A stretch of DNA of 64,000 nt from NCBI GenBank assembly GCA_016169945.1, contig JADLSH010000367.1, positions 3,966,001 to 4,030,000 on the forward strand, read 5' to 3'. Of this stretch, positions 11,161 to 23,939 are shown piece after piece. The notes beneath the pieces were generated by a model. The model searched no databases and was not told the origin of the DNA. It saw only the letters and a program-made list of their open reading frames with translations. The translations under genes were made by a program, and so were the position numbers. This DNA is from Trachythela sp. YZ-2020 (lineage: Eukaryota; Cnidaria; Anthozoa; Malacalcyonacea; Clavulariidae). Every line of letters starts with the position of its first letter. The stretch's first letter is position 1.

Positions 11161-11723
11161 CTGTTTTAAGGAACAAATAAATATCTAGAGATGTATGAAC
11201 AGATTACATCAAATTTGTAACTTATTTAGATGACAATAAAACACTGATTATTGATGTGGAAGCACAAATGGTATGGGACATGAGTTATGAATTTAAGAAT
11301 GTACGCGAACAACGCTCGAAATGTTCGTTATCAATACTTTGAAATTATGTTGCATTATTTTTTACTAATTGCTCGATAACTCGAAGTTCAGCTTATGTCA
11401 TATCAAGCAACTTTTACTCAATTTATTAGCACAATCTATAAAGGCTTAAGGTGGCTCCCTAGGATTTTATGTCCGCGGGTTACGTTCTTCCTATATGTGG
11501 CGGGATTGCGGGAACCTTAGATATCGCGTGTAACTCGCGGGACTTCAAAATATAAACAAATAGTAGCGTTTCTTTTCCGAAAAACTCTTTTCAAACAAAT
11601 GCGAAGCATAAAAAAGAAACATAAAAATAATTCTAAAATCCACAACGATATCTGGAAGTGACATCGGAGAAAACAATAGGGTAAATTTGCTTTTGCAAGC
11701 GGCATTGTTGGCCGTTTTTGACC

Positions 11724-13014
11724 GATGTCACAGCGGATTTGGTCCCCCCGCGGATTTAATTTGGTCCCACCGGACCATATCCGCTAGCGGATATGGACCC
11801 CCTTCCGCGGAAATGGTCCCCCCTATGAAATCATAGGCAGACGAGAACTTTGTAAACAATAAGTATATTACTGTTTACAAAGTTCTCGCCAAAAGTCTAC
11901 AAGTATTTTTGAGCTGCATATGATTTGGTTTTAGAGTAATCGTCTGAATATTTTTCTTCGGTTTTCTTTCCATTTTGGCGTATAAAATTAAATTTCTGAC
12001 GTTTTGATTAAAAACGGCAACAAACATTTACGAAAGTTAAGTAGTAAAAAACTTTATTTAAACACGCTGACTGTCATCATGTCAACCTAAGCTGTTTTTC
12101 ACAAGGGCACGATTCAATGGTCGCGCGTATTTATATGTATTCAGATCACCATTTTTATCTTATGAGTCATCACCTATTGTTTATGGCATTCTATTCAGAA
12201 CCATTTAAATTATCTAAATTGAAAGTTAAAATTTACATAACTGTAGGCATGGTATTTAATGCGGAAACAGACACAAATAACAGATTAGTAATCGTTTCCA
12301 GGACCGAAGCAGAATTAAGAGAATTTTTTCTGTCTATACCACTAGTGAATGCGCATGGAAATTAAATTTACGGAAAATTGCACCGAAAAATCAATCAATT
12401 GTCAACGGAGTAATTGCTGGCACATGGCCCATGGCCTATATAAGTATTAGCTAGTATTTCTTTGGTTGCGTTCAAAGCGTCAGTTTAATTGAAATGATAA
12501 GATTCTGTTAACATTTACAACTTTGTATTTCCCACTGCTGAGACAAAACATTTAACATAGAACATAGTTCTGATTGCAATAAAATCTACTTCTCGTAGTT
12601 AAATATATTATAGTGGCAGCTAGTGAAATATATATTTGGCAGTGAAATATAGTTTTAGTTGCAGTAAAATATAGTTCCTGCAGTCGAAAAGCGCGAGAAA
12701 ATTCACAGGAACATTTTAATCCAAAAAATCTTCGTACACTTTTTCTCTGTTAACAAAGGCCTACACAGTACTTTTAGCACCAAAATTAATTTTTCTACCA
12801 CTTTGGGTGGAACCTCCCCTTAAATGTAAAGATGATTCAAAACGTTTTCATTCGATATTTAATATGCCATACGATAGATTCGCGAGGGGGTCCAAATCCG
12901 CGAGAGGGGACCATATCCGCTAGCTGATATGGACCCCCATAGGACCATATCCGCTAGCGGATATGGTCCGGGGGGACCATTTTGAGGGGGGACCAAATCC
13001 GCTGTGACACCGGC
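11724..13014. mobile_element. Non-autonomous DNA element with GCTAGC-centred palindromes, copy 2
   Basis: Reverse-complement relative of 2848-3755, with the same terminal motif (TGTCACAGCGGATTTGGTCC; CCAAATCCGCTGTGACACC) and the same ATCCGCTAGCGGAT palindromes. Longer than copy 1 (about 1.29 kb versus 0.91 kb) because of extra internal sequence near 11830-11900, 12180-12480 and 12760-12830. An 82-aa open frame at 12117-12365 has no recognisable domain and is not in copy 1. Confidence 0.7.
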
Positions 13015-13579
13015 GTACGCGAGGGTCGTATCGCGAACAGTGGGATATAACGTTTCTGCACGTATTTGTAGTCATATTTCCAGCTCTATTGACCAGTACT
13101 TCTGACAATAAATTTAAAGATAATTCGAATAATGAAGAAAATTCTTCCTCTATGTGTGAAACGGGCAGGATCGAAACTCGTACAACAAACTGCAATAGAA
13201 AAACAAAATTTCAACGGCCGCTTTGCGCAAACATCGGACGCCGGTAAAGTGATTGAGCTTAGCTGTTAGAGGAAAGCAGTAACAATTAGTCGTAAGCAGT
13301 AAATACCCAACAATCCAACATTTCCTTCGATCTTACATGCTATTATCCACACTTAGTTAATAGTTAGCCATAAACAGACACAGTATATTATGAAATTGTA
13401 TATAAAATTTTTAAAACTCGGAATTTGAAAAACAACAAAACATGCTTTGAAAGACTCGCGTGTTTTCATTGTTCTCCACGAAATGCATGCGGGACACCAC
13501 GCGAGAAACGAGATTTCCGACTATTGTATGACGTCGAGCTCCAAAAAACGAGGAAGGCAATAGACGAACTTTGGGAAAT
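13015..13579. other. No supported feature
   Basis: Intergenic sequence with a short Arg/Lys-rich open frame (13425-13607) that I do not recognise and cannot support. Confidence 0.4.
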
Positions 13580-13910
13580 TATAGACCAATATCAATTCTA
13601 CCGATAGTAAGTAAGGTCTTCGAAAAAGAAATTTTTAAACAACTTTTTTAAACTACAAACATTTAAATGAAAATTGCCTTATATCAAAATTCAAGTACAA
13701 GTCGGTTTTCGACCAGGGTATTCCACAATTACCGCTCTAATTCAAATGTGTGATAACTTGTAGTAGTTTTCCTTGATATTCGAAAAGCGTTCGATTCTAT
13801 AGACCATGTTATACTACTTGAAAAATTAGTATTCTACGGTGTTTCACAATTCGAACTCACATGGTTCCAATCCTACCTTGTAAATCGGCATCAACAGTGC
13901 CAAGAAATGT
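13580..13910 (+). pseudogene. Non-LTR retrotransposon reverse transcriptase, N-terminal part
   Basis: Frames reading SILPIVSKVFEKEIFKQLF, GFRPGYSTITALIQMCDNL and FLDIRKAFDSIDHVILLEKL correspond to the ordered N-terminal and palm (motif A, D in LDIRKAFD) segments of CR1/jockey-type reverse transcriptases. Two frame changes and stop codons separate them. The element resumes at 14940 after a ~1-kb interruption. Confidence 0.75.
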
Positions 13911-14939
13911 ATTTTTAGAATGTATTTTTAAATATATTACTGACGAAAAATATTTACGGCGTTGAATAATGGTTTTACCTTTTGGAAACAATGGTGAAAC
14001 TGATATTTAAGATGAAAATAATTAACATAAAAGCTCTGCATAAAAGCAACTGATAATTGATTATATCTAGGCGATGAAACTTATGATTTCATATACAGTT
14101 TCGTTCGCAGTCTGACAGTTAGTTGATACAAAGTTTCTGCTCAAGTGTTTTGACGGAAAACATGCCGTGGCCGTTACACTGTAACTGTAAGTTGTAATTA
14201 TAATTACTCTAAAATTAAGTGACAGCATCTTCAGTGGACAGTGAATCAATTCAGTGTTTCACTATACAGTCTACACTCTACACTGTTTCACATAAGAAGA
14301 AAAAACCGGCGCTGCTTGGTTGAATGAATCCAGAGAAACTTATCGCATCTCCAGATCAACTGTTTCGGATTTTTCAGCCTTTTTCTTGTTGGATACATAC
14401 GATATATTAATCCAAGTCATGAGCCTGTGCACTTACGCTACGCAAATACGTACTCATAAACGCATGCGAATGAGTGGACTCACAAACAAAAGTATGTGAC
14501 CATCTATATAGCTCAGTGGATCGGTTTTACAAAGTATGAACCAGGCTTTACCAGTGCATGGGCTTTACTTACAAGTTACATTATGATGTATGATTATGTT
14601 AATGTCCTTATAAGAACACCAAACTACATGGCAGTTTGTACGGTATTGCTTTGTATTGTATTAAGATACTGTGTTGCTATAATATAAATATTCCTTTTTG
14701 TCAGGCATGGATAAAATTACTCCAGCAAACAGATCAATATAGGATTAAAGCGTTATTATATAGAGAGGTGTATTTATAGCCTTATTATGCTTCAGTCATT
14801 TGAAACCACGCCCCCCCCCTCCACCCCCGGGACATAGCGGGGAATTTAACACTAACCAAGTGTTAAAAAACATTAATTCCCCCGCCCCTGGGGCAAACTG
14901 GTCTCTTAAAACCGGTCCGTACAGTTGGGCTTCAGTATA
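13911..14939. other. Sequence interrupting the reverse transcriptase
   Basis: About 1 kb with no reverse-transcriptase homology. The upstream part stops after motif A and the downstream part resumes just before motif C. It contains a GC-rich module at 14763-14895. Insertion is the simplest explanation; clean target duplications are not visible, so replacement or deletion-insertion is possible. Confidence 0.5.
14763..14895 (+). repeat. GC-rich inverted module, left copy
   Basis: Contains CCTCCACCCCCGGGACATAG next to TCATTTGAAACCACG. The reverse complement lies at about 16290-16356. Flanked by TAACACT..AGTGTTA, a short hairpin. Function unknown. Confidence 0.5.
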
Positions 14940-16012
14940 TACCTAAACTATAAATATAAGACAAATTCCGCATCATGCATACATAAATGATATGCCTAAG
15001 TGCTTTTCGCATCTTTGCTGATGATACAAACGTATTTTATCCTCCAAACATGCTAATGAACTGGAGACTGTTATGAATGAGGAGTTCAAATTATTGTTAC
15101 ACTATTGTACTGTCAATAAGCTATCAGTTAACTTTAAGAAAACTCATTATATGATGTCCCTCAAATAAAAATAGGTAACCTTAATCAGAAGAGTTTTATA
15201 AAATATTTAGGAATCTTCCTAGATAATAAAATTGCTAAAAATATAGGAATAATAAGATATTATTTAAACCTCTCTATGTTAAAGCAACTCTATTACACTC
15301 TTGTTTACCCTTATCTTAATTATGGAATTATGAGTTGGGGGAATACATACACCTCAAAGTTGGATAAAATAAGGACTAAGCAAAATAAGGTTGTTAGAAA
15401 TATTTTTTTTGCTCACTCTAGAGAAAAAGTAGAATCGTATTTTAAACTTCTTGGAATAAAAATCGACAATATATTCAAATTAAGAATCGCACAGTTTACT
15501 TTTAAGCTTATAAATATGAAAAACAATGTCCCACGAGTATTCTCATCCTTTGTTTTACAAGCAGCTACTCAACATACCTATAATACTAGATATGCTTCAA
15601 AAATGAATCTTGTGAGACCAAAAGTAAGAACTAATTATGGAATTCATACTTTCAAGTTTGTTTCTTCGAAAATATGGGAAAATATTGATGTCAACATTAA
15701 AAATCCTCTTCATTATCACTTTTTAAGAAAAGCTATATGAATATTAATTTTGATACAAAATCAGAATTAACACTTCTAGCCTTTACATATTTATAATTGT
15801 TTGTAAATTGCTATAGTTTGTATCGTACTGTAAATGTTTCAGAGACCGGCTCGAAAGCTATATGCTAGCTCGGCGTCACGGCCTCTGTACACTTTCTTAC
15901 TAAATATTAATGTCAACTTATATAAATTCTTCTCAACTGTACTATGTTCCTAATTCAACCCATTATACCAACTTGTAAATAGTGTGAAATAAATATGTCT
16001 ATGTCTATGTCC
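14940..16012 (+). pseudogene. Non-LTR retrotransposon, reverse transcriptase C-terminus and 3' UTR
   Basis: YINDMPK and FADDTNVFY (motif C, Ala-Asp-Asp) at 14975-15045 are followed by a 154-aa open stretch at 15276-15740 beginning MLKQLYYTLVYPYLNYGIMS. That is the typical C-terminal domain after the reverse transcriptase in CR1-like elements. The 3' UTR ends with AATAAATATGTCTATGTC near 16000, a hexamer-repeat tail. Stops between 15050 and 15270 make it a pseudogene. Confidence 0.75.
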
Positions 16013-16169
16013 ATGCATTTGAGCTACCTGTATTCGAAGTCAGTGTTTAAATACTGTATGTATACCTATCAATTACATGGCCCTACCTACAGATTAGTCA
16101 CCAAGTCTGCCTCAGCTTGCTGTGAGGTTTTTAAGGAGCGAAAGAAAAACTGAGATCTGAAAACGATCT

Positions 16170-16356
16170 AGCAAAATGTTTAATAAGTCCCCGGTTATCC
16201 CCGGTGTATTTATATATAGCTGTTAAATCCCGGGTCAATTCCCCGGTTATAAAAACATTTAGTTATATAATCCCCGCTAAATTTTGTTAATCCCCCGCTA
16301 TGTCCCGGGGGTGGAGGGGGGCCGTGGTTTGAAATGAATAATGCATTATAGGGAGG
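16170..16356 (-). repeat. GC-rich inverted module, right copy
   Basis: Inverted relative of 14763-14895 (CTATGTCCCGGGGGTGGAGG, CCGTGGTTTGAAATGA). It is followed on its other side by repeated CCCCGGTTAT/CCCCGCTA motifs. Together the two copies bracket the 3' end of the retroelement. Confidence 0.5.
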
Positions 16357-16359
16357 TGT

Positions 16360-17156
16360 ATCAGATGAAAAGGGATCAGATGATTTTTTGTTACCTTTTA
16401 TATACTCGTGGACATCCGACGTAAACGAATTTTGACAGTCGATTCTATACCATGCATGCATGTATAGTTATTCAGACAATATCAAATTTTATCCATCCTT
16501 TTTACACTGCTGTGTAAGACTTGTGCTACATTGAAGCATAGTTAATATATATGATTGAAGTCGAGTGCTTTCTTCAGTTTATCTGCGTCAGGCATGTCAC
16601 AATAATCAATATATTAACATGCAGTGGATATTATACAGACGAAAAATTGAGTTATTGTAGTTGTTATTATACATGGCAAGAAAAATTGACTGTTTAGATT
16701 TGAATGTTCTGACACAGTTCTCAGTAAAAAACAGTGACTGCCTTAACCCTACAATAACTATAAGGAGCTGGAAAATGCCAAGGTAGAGAACCTTTCATGA
16801 TTATTTTGGTACGATATTTCAATCAGATATTTTAAAAAATCCTTTTTTCAGGCTTTTTTATATATAAGAAAGTTTATATTCAGATTTCAAAAGAACTCCA
16901 AATTTGAGTCCTATTTTAATTTGCCGTTCATACGTCCATGCAAAAAGTGGTAACCAATAATTATTGGTTAGACTATTTTAGTAAAGCCAAATTTTATCAT
17001 TGATGGAACTCACTAAGCTGTCGTGGTTGTGTCTGAACAATCTGAAAAAAAGGTTATTATAATAAAAACACTTGCCTTTCGTCAGGGAGTTAGCACCTTA
17101 TTCCGCTTTCTTTTAAGTCAGCTATCCAAGCAATGAACTAAAATTAAAGTGTTCAG
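16360..17156. other. No supported feature
   Basis: AT-rich intergenic sequence; no exon, repeat family or RNA gene recognised. Confidence 0.4.
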
Positions 17157-17356
17157 GGTCACAGAATGTGCCGTCACCATTGTCTGAAACCCTTCTATAT
17201 AGTTGCAAGTCAATCAATTACAAAGTCAAAGCAAGAGAAAATCTTCAATCCTTGAGAAGCTGCCAGATAAATAACGCTACGAAATCTACCCAACTTCAGA
17301 ACTTCGTGATCGACAGAAACTTTGATTCAAGTTATTATTATGAAAACTTACTCCAG
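17157..17356 (+). CDS. Possible orphan exon, unknown protein
   Basis: A 200-nt open stretch bounded by a TGTTCAG acceptor and a CAG|GTAAAT donor. It encodes SQNVPSPLSETLLYSCKSIN, then a Lys/Arg-containing region, ending FDSSYYYENLLQ. The composition looks protein-like, but no partner exon with matching phase was found nearby and I do not recognise a domain. It could be an exon of a gene with very long introns, or chance. Confidence 0.28.
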
Positions 17357-17359
17357 GTA

Positions 17360-18625
17360 AATTTTAGAAGGCCGCTTGAAAAAAATACGCTTTTGATTTC
17401 AGACACAGCTGCATAACAATAGCTGGATCCAGTGGGCATAATTGCTCGTTGTCATTTCATTGTTTTGATATAATCCCACTGTCCTCCGTGCGTTTCAGTT
17501 ACTCGTTGTTTTTATTTATTTTTATTTAGCATCCTGCAAAACCAAAGCCCAAAGAGGCAAAGGGCCTATTGCATGTACTCCACTTAGTTCAATCATCTCA
17601 GTTTCTCAGTATTATCGTATCGCGTAATTTATTTCCACAAATGAAAATCAGTTTGTCTCTCTCATATAGGCTTCCCTGCATATCGGCTTTTCAGGCAGCT
17701 GTTAGGGAGATTAAGCAAGTAGAAATTCATTAAAATTAAAGTTAGGCGAAATGATTGCTATCTGCGAAATAAAATCCATCATAATCATATAGCTGTACAA
17801 ATAGAATGAGTTTCAAGTAGCGTTCTACATATAGCTTTACCTTCATTTAGTAACAACGGCAAAATATATAATAGGTGCAGAGCTTCAAAAATATAAAAAT
17901 ATTCTGGGGGAGGACCTCTAGACTTCCCCATTTTTTAACCAATTCAGTATTACAATGATAATCAATCAGAAAAGGTCTATTACAATCATCACACTTAACT
18001 TACAATGAAATTCACATTTCAGGTAAAATCCCTTGACACCCCACCCCCTCCCTCAACTCCAGATGTTTCGCTGCGTTCCTGAATTCATATGAAGTCTTTA
18101 AGTCTCCCCTCGCATTCTGAAAAATGACGATATATATATAAAGTATTGAATGGGAAATTGTTTATGTTTTTGGTTTCCTAATATACGGTTTGAACCGAAA
18201 TATTTCTTATGTAAGAATATTTGCGGTTTACACCCTTGAAAATGCTATAAAATATATTTTGCTCCAATTGCAAACAGCCTTCAAAATTTGGGTATCTGAA
18301 AATGCCGTTTCAGAGACCCCAATTCAAAAAATTTCCTGGGGGTGAATGCCCTCGAACCCTCCTAGGAATGTGTCGTAACAAGCAAGTAATGTAACATATT
18401 TTGCCCCCTCAATAAAAAATCCTGCCGGCGCTACTGGATATACAATGTTTTGCGGAGCGAAAGGTGGAGGTTACGATTTAAAGGAGAATACAATTTCAAG
18501 TTTTAATGTTGAATAATATATTTAAATCCTTAGTATACTAATCGAATCGTTAGGAGTTTAAATTAGTATTAAAACTAGCAGTTACTATCGGAAGGAGAGT
18601 GTTGCCTCGATACAAAATATGTTAA
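17360..18625. other. No supported feature
   Basis: Intergenic AT-rich sequence with scattered GC-poor runs; nothing assignable. Confidence 0.4.
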
Positions 18626-18760
18626 TTGTATATGAATGAATGAATGAATGAAAACTTTATTGAAGTGTCAATGTATTTAGCTACAATAGCTAATTGGGGA
18701 CACTATTTACCTACCACTAACTTTCAATATTTAATGACTTACTTTAACTGTTATTCTCCT
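18626..18760 (-). mobile_element. 3' end of a non-LTR retroelement, minus strand
   Basis: On the minus strand the sequence ends AATAAAGTTTTCATTCATTC, an AATAAA signal followed by a (TTCA)n tail. That is the same architecture as other retroelement tails here. Only the tail and some 3' UTR remain. Confidence 0.45.
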
Positions 18761-21700
18761 GATATTTGACTTATTTATATTGCAAAAGACAAACAGTGTG
18801 TATGCACGTGTACGAACCTATTCTATTGCATGTCGAAAAGTTGAGATTACAAAATTGTAATTGAGATTACATTGAGGGTGCAAACCCGATCTTTATAATA
18901 TAAAGAACAGATCTTTATAATATAGACATATTTTCAAACAAACCTGAATTTGCACCTTCTCAAATATTTACCCAGTTACATTTTACTTTGTATGCCTCGA
19001 TGTTTAGAATAGAGAGCTGCCAAGAGTTTTTCTCTGGACCTTGCCCCTTATCCCTGTCTTCGTACCCAAATATCCTGATGGGGATATTCCATAGGCTTGG
19101 CAGCTAATAGTTCCCAAATAAACAAAAATGAAAATTATTACTGAGGAAATAATATCAAATGCCTGATTGAGGTAAACCGAGTTAACCCTGCTGCCCGACC
19201 CACCTCCATATAAACTGCACGTTAGTCAATGCCCTAGAGATCTTATGTAGATGGTCTTTGTTAAAATACTCAAAAGACTTTGACATATATCACTTAAAAC
19301 GGGCAACTTTTCCCTTGATATTGACTGCCATTAATCAGGGTAAAATTACACTTGAGTGTACATTGTGAGTTAATGGTTGAGAAGAGATACTGTAGTATTC
19401 ACAATTGTGTATTACCAACGACAACACAGTACTGATGTGTTGACAAGAAACATGGGTATAGAATGACAGATACATGCATTTAGTCTGGTTGACCTTCAAT
19501 TTCCAACATCTTTCATTGTCAAAGAATTAAATTACTTATGCCACAAACATCAATAGTGGCATAGTACTTGTATTACCTAACTGAAGTTTAAGTTCCCAGG
19601 TGCATTTTGTGTAAAGTTCTCCTTAAGTCAAAGTACATTTTGAGAGTACATTTCAATTTGCTGAGTTACAATGTGCCCTGTCTTTACAATGTATTATGCT
19701 AACTTTGTCAAGGAAACTTGTTTGGTTTTACTGTGAGGGTGAATGCCACTGTATATAGGTTACTGAAAACTTATGCCACAGACACCATTGATATGGTACC
19801 CATAATACTGAGCTGAAGTCAAAACAGGACAAAGGGTTTTTTTGTGGACATTATTGTATGACTTGATTAAACCGACTGTGTTTGATATTGCATGGTTGGA
19901 TCTCGTTTCTGTTAAGACCACACTCCTAGACTTAACATAGCCTTGAATAACTTTGGGTTAGGGTGGATAAATAAAAAGAGCTCTATCGCCCTGTGTGCAT
20001 TTGGTGTGAATCCCTCAATTAGTCAGTAATGTGGGTCCCTCCGGCTGAATTAAGGGTCCTTTCGACTAAGCCCCCTTCCCCCCAGGTTTTTGTCGGTCAT
20101 AGGAAGGAATAAACTGTCTTGTGAGCTCATTCCATTGTTCAACAAATGGTTTTGTTCAGAAAGACAAAAATTGATTTATCCAGTAACTAATCCAAAAATA
20201 ATATTTATAAGTTCATCCACGTAGATTGCCAAGGGCAAATTGAACATTTTACATCGAATGAGAACATAGAATTAGCTTTCTGTTTATATATATCAAAGTT
20301 GTGTGAAAATCCGTTGTCAACATGTATATATGTATAACTTTAAAAATATTGAAAAAGTGTACTCTGTTTTTTTAGATTACAAGAATAATTTGTTGGATGG
20401 AAGGAGACGATAATAATGCCAAGAAATTTATTATAGTTTTGCCCCAACATTCAGGAATTTTGTTTCAAAACGTTCGGGGGAAACTAAAATATTTTCTTTG
20501 TTAGACTTTTTCGTTTCTTCGATTCAAGAAAGAAATTCTTGTTTTGTGCTTATATTGATATATTTTCTTGCTAACGTAGTCTCCAACCACTTTTAACTTG
20601 TTTTTTTTTGAAAAATTCGGCCATGAAAAGTTGCAATAGCTACCATTTGAAAAATTAAGCCATGAGAAAGTGAAAACAGTCTCAATGCTGTTGGAAAGTC
20701 TCAAATCTGATTAGATTGTGACTTGTGTAAACCAATGTCCATTATGTAGGATCCTTTGCACTTCGCTATGCTCTCCTTCATCATACATTCGGGTGTAAAT
20801 ACCCGAGACTGCGAGAGGAATTAGTACCCTCGCCCCATGTGAATATATAGGCTTGGGGATTAAATATTGCACAAAAACGGTTCTATATTGGCCATGCACA
20901 CTTGCAATTCCCCGCCGATTTTGGGAGTTGTTTTTAACAGCCGTTTTATGGTAATTCCATGACCTCATCAATTTACCCTTGATTTTTGAAAAATTCCAAG
21001 TGATTATACCGGAATTATTCAAAGCTTCCTACATTAGTGGCCAAAATTGGCCGTTTATTGTTTTGTTATATTATTATAATTGATTATGAAGTTTTAATAT
21101 TGCACATCGGTAACATCTGGCCTATCATTTGTCATAAGTTTTTATTAAGAATCTCCAATGTTTATATAAGCAATTTGTTTTGACTCCTTTAAATTAAGGC
21201 CAAAGATCGCAAGCCTAACTAATTTAGATCAAATTAGTCTATGTTTTACTTAAGTGCGTCGCATGTTGTCGAAAATTTACTGCGATTTTCTGCAGTTATT
21301 AATCCGTTCGTCTCTTCACTTTTCCCGCGTTCAGGTATGTTGCAAATATTTTCCAAGGCTCTAGCTAATTTTCAAAATATGGAAGAATTAATACTATACT
21401 ACACTAAATTATTTGAAAATGGCGTGTCGCGGCTAGGTTTACATTGTCTCCTTTCTTATGTATAGTTTTTGCAACCTCTATAATTATAGTAGTGTAGGTA
21501 TAATATTTGCCATAAGCCGCAAACTAACTTGAACTTTTATATTCCTTTGAGGTCATGCAGTACACTTTTGTAATTGAAATGGTTATTAAATTATGAAATG
21601 GTTACATTTTGTGGCATAAGCATATATTTTTGATACGGTTCCACATCAACAGCAAAAGTTCACGAAAGCCATCTAGCGGGGTGTTCGTATTCCGAGTAAC

Positions 21701-22560
21701 ATGCAAGTAATGGGCAAAATGAGTACCGAGCAATGGATGTGTCAAATGATTCATAATACTTATATGCATTGCTAAGAAAAGCCTTGAATGAAAATCGACG
21801 GAAGTCCTGCAATTAGGTCAGTTGATAATACTCGTTATTAGCACTATGCACGCCACATAACTATTCAGCCTTGAACACATGCAATCGTCTGCAAGTTAAA
21901 TACAAAGTTCGAAATAGCAGAATACAAGTAGAATATTCGCAAACTAAGCTTCTGTATTCAATCATCTTTGGTGGCTCATTCTTTGGCGGCCATCCAAAAG
22001 TATTGGTATATTTACATGAATTATTGAACTTTAATTTACGTGGTTTATTTTTTATCCCATGTTTGCTGCATACACGATTGCTCGCCCTTCTTATTGTCCG
22101 TTATACTTCCCTTTGTCTGTGTCCCTTCTTTAGATGTTGAATATTAATACTGAAACATTTTAGAGGGCGAAATAATTATGTGGCATGCTAAAAATGAATA
22201 TTATTAATTGCCCTTGCTAGCCGGAACGCGTGTCTGCTATAGAGTCCAAAATATAAGAATATGCACGAGCATTATAAATATCACTAGTGTGAAAGTATTA
22301 TTCAAGAAAAAGGATCAAGACCGGACTTCTGTTGATGTCTTCAAGGCTTAATTTTCTTACCAACGTAAGTACTATAAATCCATTAATCGTTACTCTTGCA
22401 TTACACCCCATCTAGCACACCAAATTGGCGATTTTAGATAAAATTTTACATGTGCTATATTCCTTCCTATACTATATAATATATAGTTACTTTTATTTTT
22501 TGTATTCATGAGATATTTTGTAATGTATTTATTTTTTCTTTCTCCTTTGTATGATTAACA
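18761..22560. other. Gene-poor stretch
   Basis: About 3.8 kb without a supported gene. Short open frames (for example 20711-21022, 21241-21465 and 21871-22140) have no recognisable motif, no splice-site support and AT-driven composition. Confidence 0.4.
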
Positions 22561-22564
22561 GAAT

Positions 22565-23527
22565 ATGCCACCAAACAGTAACATCTCAATGTTCGTGGCT
22601 GCTAACCAAAGCAACCAGACGTCATTCAAAATAGAGAAAAACGCACTTTGGTACACAACAGCTGTTTTAATTATTTTGATAATTATCCTAGCAACGATAG
22701 GAAACCTTATGGTTTTGGCTGTCTCCGTCAACCAAACAGATATCTTATTGCTTGTCTGGCTGCGGCTGATCTTTTGATTGGCGTTTTCTATGTTCCATTT
22801 CAGTTGTACGAACACGTCAGTGAAGCTGGTATTACCTCGATTCATCTTTGTCGATATTACATTTGGATCAATGTATTTGCTGAGTCAGCATCAATTAATA
22901 CACTGACGTTGGTAAGTTTTGATCGATATCTTAAAATCAGCAAGCCACTGCGGTATAACGTACTAATGACAGCTAGGAAATCATTCATCGTGATTGCCAT
23001 AATTTGGATGATTTCGACTGCGTATGCTACATTTGCAATGTTTCCTTACACAGGAAGCCCTGGTGTCTATATTACACCTCATGGATGCGCCAATCAGAAT
23101 TCCTTATTCTTTACTATTTCTGCGATCTCAGCGTTTCTCGTTCCTACCTTCATAACACTGATCATGTACACTCGTATACTTTTCATTGCTCGTAGACGAC
23201 GAAAAAGAGCAAGAAATGGCGAATTGGGTCAAACCAACCAAGTTAGCAATCATCGAAATTCTTTCTATCAAGACCTCAAAAATATTCGTATGATGGCCAT
23301 TGTTATGGGGGCTTTTATCTTTTGCTGGGGTCCTTTCTTTATACTCAAGTTCTTTCGTATTCACAATCCACGTCCGTTCGAATTCCCAAAGCGATATAAC
23401 TCACGCTTTAACATATAGTATTCTCCCTCCATTAAATAGTGTTTGTAATCCGATAATTTATGCGTCTTTTGATGCAAAGTACAGAGAGGCTTTTAAGCGT
23501 TTGTTCAAGAGAATGATGTGTCGATGA
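22565..23527 (+). pseudogene. Rhodopsin-class (class A) GPCR, one exon, two frame breaks
   Basis: Seven-transmembrane receptor sequence read in three successive frames. Frame 1 (22565 to about 22725) has an N-terminus with NQS/NQT glycosylation sites and TM1 ending GNLMVLAVSVN. Frame 2 (about 22728-23345) gives TM2 (CLAAADLL), TM3 with FDRYLKISKPLRY at the DRY position, TM4, TM5, and TM6 with CWGPFF. Frame 3 (about 23345-23527) gives TM7 with the NPIIY motif and a short basic tail. A few residues are also missing between TM1 and TM2. The layout is closest to aminergic/adenosine/melatonin-type receptors; the ligand cannot be inferred. Intron-free receptors of this size are common in cnidarians. 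The breaks could be real pseudogenisation or assembly indels. Confidence 0.85.
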
Positions 23528-23939
23528 ACATCATGCGGTATATCAGAACTATATGACGACTTAATACGCATTTGTAGGAAGATATTTTTGGTGTCACTGC
23601 CTTCCACACAGACGCCTTTTATAATTTTATAGCCTCTTTTATGTGGCTAATAGACCGAATTCTAAAGCCTACAGCTATATAGTGAAGCCTAAAGGAGAAC
23701 AAAATTTTTTTTGACGCGCGATGTGAACTGGTTTCGTTTCAAAAACGAGCAAGTAGAAAAGACGTTAAGTTTTATTGTTATCTAGTATTTAAAAGAATTC
23801 GTGAATTTCTGAATGGCTAACAGCCATAGGTGAAATCGTCATATCTGCCGACTTGGTTCAATATGGCTGCGGACTGAAATGAATATTCAAATAACCTGCA
23901 AATTCGACTGCCATTAATTACCCAAGATAAAGTTACTAA

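Noticed and set aside
12117..12365. 82-aa open frame in the foldback element copy 2
   Set aside because: Not conserved in copy 1 and no recognisable transposase motif.
14500..14560. tRNA head (TAGCTCAGTGGATCGG)
   Set aside because: A-box-like, but no B box or foldable tRNA follows.
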